Source of the DNA: Pseudomonadota bacterium
GTDB lineage: Bacteria > Pseudomonadota > Alphaproteobacteria > Acetobacterales > Acetobacteraceae
Direction of reading: 5' to 3'
Assembly (NCBI GenBank): GCA_021829055.1
Contig: JAJZCS010000021.1
Span: 1 to 15,339 of the forward strand
DNA: 15,339 bases
Part shown: positions 7,274-13,293 of the stretch, one piece after another
Layout: every line of letters starts with the position of its first letter
How positions within the stretch are numbered: position 1 is the first letter of the stretch
Notes under the pieces: generated by a model
Database searches by the model: none
Seen by the model: the letters and a program-made list of their open reading frames with translations, nothing else
Told to the model about the DNA's origin: nothing
Program-made: the position numbers and the translations under genes

Positions 7274-7521
7274 TTAGACTTCTAGAGAAACCTCCTCGAC
7301 GGCAAACCATACTCCATCGCCAGTTCCGATAATCTTGGTATTATAAGCCGCCTCCTCGCCGCAAAGGCAACAGATCTGTCGAGGAGCGAGAAACGATGGA
7401 ACTTCGGGACGGTCCGGACACGGGCCACCTTGAATTATGCGAAGATCGGGTAATTTAGCCTGATCTCCATGAGCGCACTCATGTGCTATGAGAAAAGAAC
7501 CGCTCCGGCCTCAATCGTCAT
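7274..7521 (-). pseudogene. Small Cys-containing ORF between rho and ahcY, apparently split by a one-base frameshift
   Basis: A strong Shine-Dalgarno (AGGGGAGG, 7537-7530) stands eight bases before ATG 7521, which reads MTIEAGAVLFS and stops at TAG (7488-7486). The neighbouring frame is open from 7510 to TAA at 7276-7274 (78 codons) but has no ATG, GTG or TTG near its beginning. It encodes a natural-looking sequence including IAHECAHGDQAKLPDLRI, a CP pair, ICCLCGEEAAYNTKIIGTG and the C-terminus WFAVEEVSLEV. A one-base deletion (or -1 shift) around 7490-7498 would join them into a product of roughly 83 residues. CxxC (CCLC) and the earlier CP could bind zinc, and HECAH resembles an HExxH motif, but I do not recognise the family. 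Alternatives are a real short gene with a sequencing error, a decayed gene, a rare start at ATA, or programmed frameshifting. Confidence 0.45.
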
Positions 7522-7556
7522 GAACAGCGCCTCCCCTGCCAGAGCCGCAACCGACG

Positions 7557-8831
7557 TTAGGTATTCATTGCGTCAAAGAAGTCGTTGTTAGTTTTGCTAT
7601 ATTTAAGCTTGTCCAAGAGAAAGTCCATTGCTTCGGATGGACCCATCGGATTTAGAATCCGCCGCAGCACCCACATCTTGGACAAGGTACCCTTCTCGAC
7701 CAGCAATTCTTCCTTCCGGGTTCCGGACTTGGTGATGTCGATGGCCGGGAAAGTCCGCTTATCCGACAACTTCCGGTCAAGGATCAGCTCAGAATTGCCT
7801 GTGCCTTTGAATTCCTCAAAGATTACTTCGTCCATGCGCGATCCGGTATCGATCAGAGCGGTAGCGATGATCGTTAGAGAACCGCCCTCCTCTATATTTC
7901 GCGCGGCGCCAAAAAACCGTTTCGGCTTCTGCAGGGCGTTCGCATCGACACCACCCGTGAGCACCTTGCCTGACGACGGGACTACCGTGTTATAGGCGCG
8001 CGCCAATCTTGTAATGGAATCCAGAAGAATAACCACATCGCGTTTGTGCTCCACTAGGCGCTTGGCTTTCTCCAACACCATTTCAGTTACTTGCACGTGC
8101 CGCGTTGCCGGCTCATCGAATGTTGAGGCGATCACCTCTCCCTTCACCGTGCGCGCCATGTCGGTCACTTCCTCTGGCCGCTCATCAATCAGCAGAACGA
8201 TAAGGAATACCTCTGGATGGTTCGTCGAGATTGCGGTTGCAATATTTTGCAACATGACCGTCTTACCCGTCCGTGGCGGCGCGACGATAAGAGCTCGCTG
8301 ACCTTTGCCAATCGGTGCAATCAGGTCAATCACCCGGGGCGTGTAGTCCTTGGCCGGCCCCTTTGCGACGGACTCGAACTTTTCGGTCTCCATCTTGAGT
8401 CTTGACGTCGGATAGAGTGGCGTCAAATTGTCAAAATTGATCCGATGACGAACGGAATCAGGCGCCTCAAAATTGATCGTCTCGACTTTGAGTAGCGAAA
8501 AATACCGTTCACCATCCTTGGGTGCCCGTATCTCGCCGGCCACAGTATCGCCCGTCCGCAAGCCGAAGCGTCTCACCTGCGCTGGGGAAACGTATATGTC
8601 ATCCGGGCCTGGCAAATAGTTGCTCTCCGGACTCCGCAGGAATCCGAACCCATCCGGCAGAATCTCCAGCGTCCCATCGCCGTGAATCGGCTGGTCATTC
8701 TCGGCATACGCCTTGAGAATGGCAAACATCATGTCCTGTTTGCGAAGAGACGAGGCGTTCTCAACTTGCAGTTCTTCCGCAAGATTAAGCAGGTCGGTTG
8801 GGGTTTTACTCTTGAGTTCAGCGAGATCCAT
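7557..8831 (-). CDS. rho: Transcription termination factor Rho
   Basis: Rho is the hexameric RNA-dependent ATPase helicase that ends transcription of many untranslated RNAs. The 424-residue product has the N-terminal helix bundle (1-45), the cold-shock-like RNA-binding fold (about 50-120, [26 protein letters not shown] region), Walker A APPRTGKT (184-191), Walker [17 protein letters not shown] (266-281), Q-loop region [10 protein letters not shown] (291-300) and the conserved [20 protein letters not shown] segment. There is no long insertion in the RNA-binding domain. The start [11 protein letters not shown] is typical of the family, though the ribosome site is weak. The gene is divergent from the his operon across 248 bases. 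Confidence 0.98.
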   Translation of the reverse strand: MDLAELKSKTPTDLLNLAEELQVENASSLRKQDMMFAILKAYAENDQPIHGDGTLEILPDGFGFLRSPESNYLPGPDDIYVSPAQVRRFGLRTGDTVAGEIRAPKDGERYFSLLKVETINFEAPDSVRHRINFDNLTPLYPTSRLKMETEKFESVAKGPAKDYTPRVIDLIAPIGKGQRALIVAPPRTGKTVMLQNIATAISTNHPEVFLIVLLIDERPEEVTDMARTVKGEVIASTFDEPATRHVQVTEMVLEKAKRLVEHKRDVVILLDSITRLARAYNTVVPSSGKVLTGGVDANALQKPKRFFGAARNIEEGGSLTIIATALIDTGSRMDEVIFEEFKGTGNSELILDRKLSDKRTFPAIDITKSGTRKEELLVEKGTLSKMWVLRRILNPMGPSEAMDFLLDKLKYSKTNNDFFDAMNT

Positions 8832-9079
8832 GGAAAATCCAGAGGCAGTAGCCCCACGAAAAAACTGGGCTCTTGGCGGAGGGGAATAAACTCGTCAAAA
8901 AAATGGCGAGCAAACGACAACGGGCGTGTATGTCCCGCCGCCCCCTCCTGCCGGAAATAGGGCAACCCGTCAAGCAGAATCTTTCGGACGTGTGTGACCA
9001 ACTCGTTGTGCGCGCGAGAAAAACAGCTCTTCCGTTCCGCTTATTGGCGGGGAAAGGGAATTGAGCTACGCAATGCGTC
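8832..9079. promoter_or_regulatory. Divergent intergenic region between rho and hisB
   Basis: These 248 bases must carry the promoters of rho (leftward) and of the his operon (rightward). I could not pick a -35/-10 pair with confidence on either strand. On the rho side the transcript would contain AGCCC and GGGCT (8871-8867 and 8854-8850), a 5-bp stem with a U-rich 12-base loop about 20 bases before the start codon. On the his side GGGGAAAGGGAA lies roughly 20 bases before the hisB ATG, farther than a normal ribosome site. Open frames here overlap rho or hisB and look non-coding. Confidence 0.45.
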
Positions 9080-9670
9080 ATGACCCGCACCGCAGAAATT
9101 AAACGCAAAACCGCTGAAACCATCGTCGAGGTCCGCCTTGATCTCGACGGAACTGGCCTTACCGACGTCGCAACGGGCATCGGCATTTTTGATCATCTGC
9201 TTACATCCCTAGGCCGTCACACCCTATTCGATCTCTTCATCCATGCGGAAGGCGACCTGCATATTGACGCCCACCATACGATTGAGGATGTCGGCATCGT
9301 CCTCGGTCGCGGGTTGCACCAGGCACTCGGCGATAAACGCGGCATTACACGCTTTGGCCACGCGATCCTGCCAATGGACGAATCCCGCGTTGAAGCGGCA
9401 GTCGACCTCTGTGGACGCGGCTTCCTAGCATTCGACATCGACTTTGAGAGAGCAATGCTAGGAGATATGGACACGCAGCTAGTGGAGGAGTTCTTCCGGG
9501 CACTTACCACGAACGGCCAGTTTACTCTCCATCTCAGCCGCCGTGCCGGCCGCAACACGCATCACGTGGCGGAAGCCGCTTTCAAGGCCGCGGCTCGCGC
9601 TCTGCGGATGGCTGTGGAACTCGATGCTCGGCAGGTGGAAAGCATCCCCTCCACCAAAGGCATTCTGTGA
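9080..9670 (+). CDS. hisB: Imidazoleglycerol-phosphate dehydratase
   Basis: HisB dehydrates imidazole-glycerol phosphate to imidazole-acetol phosphate, the sixth step of histidine synthesis, with manganese. The 196-residue product is the monofunctional enzyme without a phosphatase domain. Metal-binding motifs DAHHTIEDVG (63-72) and NTHHVAEAAFKA (159-170) are intact, as are the N-terminal FDHLLTSLGRHTLFDL (37-52) and the C-terminal PSTKG. The ATG at 9080 is the first start after an in-frame TGA at 9062. It is first in the operon, and its stop overlaps hisH in GTGA. Other his genes (hisG, hisD, hisC, hisI) are not in the window. Confidence 0.97.
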   Translation: MTRTAEIKRKTAETIVEVRLDLDGTGLTDVATGIGIFDHLLTSLGRHTLFDLFIHAEGDLHIDAHHTIEDVGIVLGRGLHQALGDKRGITRFGHAILPMDESRVEAAVDLCGRGFLAFDIDFERAMLGDMDTQLVEEFFRALTTNGQFTLHLSRRAGRNTHHVAEAAFKAAARALRMAVELDARQVESIPSTKGIL

Positions 9671-10302
9671 CGGTCGCCATTATCGATACCGGCAGTGGCA
9701 ATCTGGCTTCGGCCGCGCGCGGCCTTGAGCGCGCAGCGGCGGACATCGGCATCTCTACGGCCGTCGTCATTACAGACGACCCCACCATCGTGGCCACTGC
9801 CAAGCGAATCGTTCTTCCGGGCCAAGGTTCGTTTGCTGATTGCGCCCGCGGCCTAGCGATCAAGCCACAGCTTCGAGAGGCGCTGTTCGCCCGCGTCAAG
9901 TCTGGAGTACCTTTTCTCGGAATTTGTGTCGGTATGCAGTTGATGGCCGAACGCGGCCATGAGCACGGGACGACTAAAGGCTTCGGCTGGATTCGAGGCG
10001 ATATCACCCCAATACGACCGACAGGCTTGCGCTTGCCTCATATGGGCTGGAATGAACTTTTTTTTCGGGCCTCGCACCCATTGCTTGCTGGTATTAAGCC
10101 GGGGGACCATGCCTATTTCGTGCATTCATACGCTTTGACCGGCGCCAACTCAGCTGATGTCATCGCCACCACCGATTACGGAGGCACAATCGTTGCGATG
10201 GTTGCATCGGGAAATTATGCAGGCACCCAGTTCCACGTCGAAAAAAGCCAAGAGGTCGGCCTCACGATCCTGCGCAATTTCCTCTGCTGGACTCCTCAAT
10301 GA
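9667..10302 (+). CDS. hisH: Imidazole glycerol phosphate synthase, glutamine amidotransferase subunit
   Basis: HisH hydrolyses glutamine and passes ammonia to HisF. The 211-residue class I amidotransferase has its triad: Cys87 in FLGICVGMQLM, His190 and Glu192 in TQFHVEKSQ. The oxyanion strand LPGQGSF (50-56) and HMGWNEL (125-131) are also present. The start is the GTG at 9667 inside the hisB stop (GTGA overlap), giving the normal N-terminus VTVAIIDTGSGNLAS. The partner hisF lies two genes downstream, separated by an acetyltransferase gene and hisA. Confidence 0.96.
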   Translation: MTVAIIDTGSGNLASAARGLERAAADIGISTAVVITDDPTIVATAKRIVLPGQGSFADCARGLAIKPQLREALFARVKSGVPFLGICVGMQLMAERGHEHGTTKGFGWIRGDITPIRPTGLRLPHMGWNELFFRASHPLLAGIKPGDHAYFVHSYALTGANSADVIATTDYGGTIVAMVASGNYAGTQFHVEKSQEVGLTILRNFLCWTPQ

Positions 10303-10856
10303 ACCAGTCACAGACTCAAGATCTGCCACCGCCCCAATCCCTCACCGTTGATCGTGTTTCTGATCTCAGCGATGACGAGTTGCACGCCTTATGCGAAGCC
10401 GCGGACGCTGCAATCCTTGATGGAGGCGGCTTTGGTTGGGTCCGTCCGCCTCGGCGAGCGACGCTTGAGCAATATTTTCGGGGCCTCGTGCTGGTGCCTG
10501 AGCGTGAGCTTTTTGTCGGCCGGATGGATGGCACGATCTACGGTGCCGCCCAACTGGTGCGTCCTCCCCGCCACAACGAAGCTCAGGCATTTTGCGCGAC
10601 ACTGATGCACAACTTTGTTGCCCCCTATGCTCGCGGCCACGGCCTTGCTCGGCTGATCGTCGCGCGTATAGAGGAACGCGCGCGCGCCCTCGGCTTCAAA
10701 GTTCTTAACCTCAATGTCCGAGCCTCCCAAACTGCCGCAATTTCGCTTTACGAAGCCGCAGGATTCACGCGCTGGGGCACACATCCTGCCTATGCCCGCA
10801 TAGAGGGGCAAACCGTAGCTGGTCATTTCTATTTCAAAATGCTGCAACCCGACTGA
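10299..10856 (+). CDS. GNAT-family N-acetyltransferase within the his operon
   Basis: A 185-residue protein with the GNAT fold. The acetyl-CoA pyrophosphate loop is ARGHGLA (111-117, R-x-x-G-x-A type), preceded by the strand [12 protein letters not shown] and followed by the typical [18 protein letters not shown] segment (139-156). The start overlaps the hisH stop by four bases (ATGA), and hisA begins four bases after its stop, so it is embedded in the operon. The acceptor is not predictable; an amino acid, a small metabolite or a protein lysine are all possible. The placement between hisH and hisA is close enough to imply coexpression but does not prove a role in histidine metabolism. Family call is firm, function unknown. 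Confidence 0.88.
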   Translation: MNQSQTQDLPPPQSLTVDRVSDLSDDELHALCEAADAAILDGGGFGWVRPPRRATLEQYFRGLVLVPERELFVGRMDGTIYGAAQLVRPPRHNEAQAFCATLMHNFVAPYARGHGLARLIVARIEERARALGFKVLNLNVRASQTAAISLYEAAGFTRWGTHPAYARIEGQTVAGHFYFKMLQPD

Positions 10857-10860
10857 TGCC

Positions 10861-11598
10861 ATGGCTCTCACCCTCTATCCAGCAATCGATCTGAAGGATG
10901 GACGATGCGTCCGTCTCAAACGAGGTGTCATGGAAGATGCCACAATCTACGGCGACGAGCCCGCTGCACAGGCAAGGCTTTTTGAGTCCGTCGGATTCAA
11001 GGCTCTGCATGTCGTTGACCTTGACGGCGCCTTCGCCGGCCGACCTGTTAACGCCACCGCTGCCCGTGCGATCCTCGCAGCATGCCATATCCCAGTACAG
11101 CTCGGTGGTGGTATCCGCGACATGGTCAGCATCAGCTCATGGCTTGAACTGGGAGTCTCCCGCATTATTCTCGGTAGCGTCGCAGTGAAGAATCCTGCGC
11201 TCGTGCGACAAGCTGCCAAAACCTTTCCAGGACAGATTATTGTGGGTATCGATGCGCGTGACGGGATGGTCGCCACAGAAGGCTGGTCACAAACGTCGAC
11301 CCTGACAGCGACAGAGATCGCAAAACACCTTGAAGATTCGGGTATCACCGCAATCATCTACACAGACATTGCGCGCGACGGGATGCTTTCTGGCCTCAAC
11401 CTCGAAGCAACCGAAGCGCTCGCGGCAACCGTCGCCATCAATGTTATCGCGTCGGGTGGCGTGGCAGGGGTTGAAGATATCGTGCGCCTCCGTGAAGCGT
11501 CTGCGCGACATTCAAATCTCGTGGGCGCCGTCGTTGGCCGAGCCTTTTACGATGGCAGTCTTGTGCCAAAGATTGCCTTGGCCGCCGCAACATGCTGA
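10861..11598 (+). CDS. hisA: ProFAR isomerase (phosphoribosylformimino-AICAR-P isomerase)
   Basis: HisA carries out the Amadori rearrangement of ProFAR to PRFAR, the substrate of the HisFH synthase. The 245-residue TIM barrel shows the twofold pattern of the family. The catalytic pair is Asp10 in PAIDLKDG and Asp131 in VGIDARDG, and the phosphate-binding loops LGGGIR (81-86) and ASGGVAG (197-203) are intact. [13 protein letters not shown] (166-178) is the usual specificity segment. Trp142 is also present. The start at 10861 follows the acetyltransferase stop by four bases. The last seven bases overlap hisF. Confidence 0.97.
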   Translation: MALTLYPAIDLKDGRCVRLKRGVMEDATIYGDEPAAQARLFESVGFKALHVVDLDGAFAGRPVNATAARAILAACHIPVQLGGGIRDMVSISSWLELGVSRIILGSVAVKNPALVRQAAKTFPGQIIVGIDARDGMVATEGWSQTSTLTATEIAKHLEDSGITAIIYTDIARDGMLSGLNLEATEALAATVAINVIASGGVAGVEDIVRLREASARHSNLVGAVVGRAFYDGSLVPKIALAAATC

Positions 11599-12368
11599 AG
11601 CTCCGCGTCATTCCCTGCTTGGATGTCAAGGATGGCCGGGTTGTCAAAGGCGTGAACTTCGTATCGCTGCGCGACGCGGGAGATCCAGTCGAACAGGCGG
11701 TCATCTACGACGCAGCCGGTGCTGACGAACTCACGTTCCTGGATATTACAGCAAGCCACGAGGGTCGGGATACCATCCTTGATGTTGTCGCCCGAACAGC
11801 CGCCCACGTTTTCCTGCCGCTTACCGTCGGTGGCGGCATCCGCACCACTGACGACATGCGTCGCCTACTGCTGGCAGGCGCGGACAAGTGCAGCATAAAC
11901 TCTGCGTGCATAACCCATCCCGATCTAATCAACGAAGCCGCGCGCAAGTTCGGCAGCCAGTGCGTTGTGGTGGCGATAGATGCGCGCGCTAACTCGGGCG
12001 GTGGCTGGGAGGTCTTCAGTCATGGCGGCCGCCGACCAACAGGAATCGACGCAATCGCCTGGTGCCGCGAAGTCGAGGCGCGCGGTGCCGGAGAAATCCT
12101 GCTCACGTCAATGGACCGCGACGGCACGGGCAGCGGCTTCGATCTCGCGCTCCTGCACGCAGCTTCCGACGCAACCCGCGTACCATTAATCGCTTCCGGC
12201 GGTGTCGGCCAACTCGAGCACTTCGTGGAAGGTGCCAAAGCAGGCGCGACTGGCTTACTCGCCGCGAGTGTGTTTCATTTCGGTACATTTACAATCACTG
12301 AAGTGAAATCCGCGCTAGCTCGGGCGGGTTTGCCGGTGCGCTTGCCGCACCGGCGCACGTCGGCCTAG
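11592..12368 (+). CDS. hisF: Imidazole glycerol phosphate synthase, cyclase subunit
   Basis: HisF uses ammonia from HisH to convert PRFAR to imidazole-glycerol phosphate and AICAR, the latter feeding purine synthesis. The 258-residue TIM barrel has both catalytic aspartates, Asp11 ([13 protein letters not shown]) and Asp130 (VVAIDARA). It also has phosphate sites VGGGIRT (79-85) and ASGGVGQ (201-207), and [14 protein letters not shown] (171-184). The start overlaps hisA by seven bases and gives the canonical [13 protein letters not shown] short basic tail [12 protein letters not shown] closes the protein. HisE follows after ten bases. Confidence 0.97.
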   Translation: MLKLRVIPCLDVKDGRVVKGVNFVSLRDAGDPVEQAVIYDAAGADELTFLDITASHEGRDTILDVVARTAAHVFLPLTVGGGIRTTDDMRRLLLAGADKCSINSACITHPDLINEAARKFGSQCVVVAIDARANSGGGWEVFSHGGRRPTGIDAIAWCREVEARGAGEILLTSMDRDGTGSGFDLALLHAASDATRVPLIASGGVGQLEHFVEGAKAGATGLLAASVFHFGTFTITEVKSALARAGLPVRLPHRRTSA

Positions 12369-12378
12369 ACTCGACCTC

Positions 12379-12891
12379 ATGGCAAAAAAGGCTCCCGATT
12401 CGCGGGCTCTAAAATCGCGCAAGCTGAAGCGCGGCAATTCCGGAACAGCCCGGCTACAGACACCTGCCGGGCTGCCATCCTTGATGCCGAAGCAAAGCAA
12501 GAAGTTGCCACCTGTCTCACCACTAAATCCCGATCTACCAGATGCGCGGGTACTTGATCGGCTGTGGTCGACGATTCTCTCACGTAAGGACGCGGACCCA
12601 CTCGTCAGCCATTCCGCCCGCCTCCTGTCACGCGGCATCAACAAAGTCGCCCAAAAATTTGGTGAGGAATCCGTCGAATGTCTGATAGAGGCAGTTGCAG
12701 GAAACCGAACAGCTCTCGTGGCCGAGTCCGCCGATGTTCTCTATCATCTTCTCGTGATGTTGGTCGCCTCAGGCATCCGGCCTGAAGAGATCTGGGCCGA
12801 ACTGGTCCGACGCGAAGGCGTGAGTGGCATCGCTGAAAAAACGGCGCGCAAGGTTTCCGTTCTAATCGCTGAAACCCGGAAAATACCATGA
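12379..12891 (+). CDS. hisE: Phosphoribosyl-ATP pyrophosphatase with a basic N-terminal extension
   Basis: HisE hydrolyses phosphoribosyl-ATP to phosphoribosyl-AMP. The catalytic all-helical domain occupies about residues 56-170, with [17 protein letters not shown] (89-105) and [13 protein letters not shown] (116-128) carrying the acidic metal-binding residues. Residues 1-55 are a lysine- and arginine-rich, low-complexity extension ([19 protein letters not shown]) that brings the length to 170 compared with roughly 105-110 for a minimal HisE. A start at the internal Met36 would shorten it, but no better ribosome site is visible there. The stop overlaps the next gene (ATGA at 12888-12891). Function is firm; the exact start is less so. 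Confidence 0.93.
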   Translation: MAKKAPDSRALKSRKLKRGNSGTARLQTPAGLPSLMPKQSKKLPPVSPLNPDLPDARVLDRLWSTILSRKDADPLVSHSARLLSRGINKVAQKFGEESVECLIEAVAGNRTALVAESADVLYHLLVMLVASGIRPEEIWAELVRREGVSGIAEKTARKVSVLIAETRKIP

Positions 12892-13286
12892 CGACAAATT
12901 CCAGTTCAAAGGGCCTTTCCGTCAAGCCATCTTATGACGATGACAATGTCTTTGCCCGCATCCTGCGTGGTGATTTGCCATGTCAGAAGATTTATGAGGA
13001 CGAATTCGCGCTCGCCTTCTACGACATCAATCCGCAGGCACCCGTTCACGTTCTAGTCATCCCAAAAGGCCAGTACATTTCTTTCAGCGACTTTTCGTCA
13101 ACCGCCAGCAGCAACGAGATTGCCGGGTTCATACGCGCGGTTGGCAGCGTGGCAGGAAAACTTGGAGTAGAAGAGCCAGGTTATCGCCTTCTCGCAAATA
13201 CCGGTCTGGACAGTCACCAAGAGGTCCAGCATTTCCATATACATCTTTTTGCGGGAAAGCCGCTCGGCCCCATGCTGACCCGCTAA
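12888..13286 (+). CDS. HIT-family (histidine triad) nucleotide-binding protein
   Basis: A 132-residue HIT-fold protein of the HinT/PKCI branch. It has [22 protein letters not shown] near the N-terminus, a central PVHVLVIPK strand (52-60), and the signature [10 protein letters not shown] with the histidine triad at 115, 117 and 119. Family members hydrolyse nucleoside phosphoramidates and adenylates through the central histidine. It overlaps hisE by four bases and sits at the end of the his genes. AMP-lysine or AMP-histidine adducts are only possible substrates. The stop at 13286 is seven bases before the next gene. Confidence 0.92.
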   Translation: MTTNSSSKGLSVKPSYDDDNVFARILRGDLPCQKIYEDEFALAFYDINPQAPVHVLVIPKGQYISFSDFSSTASSNEIAGFIRAVGSVAGKLGVEEPGYRLLANTGLDSHQEVQHFHIHLFAGKPLGPMLTR

Positions 13287-13293
13287 CTGTGCC

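Noticed and set aside
8729..9028. Minus-strand open frame upstream of rho with protein-like residues (KILLDGLPYFRQEG)
   Set aside because: It has no good start, runs about 100 bases into rho on the same strand in another frame, and matches no family I know.
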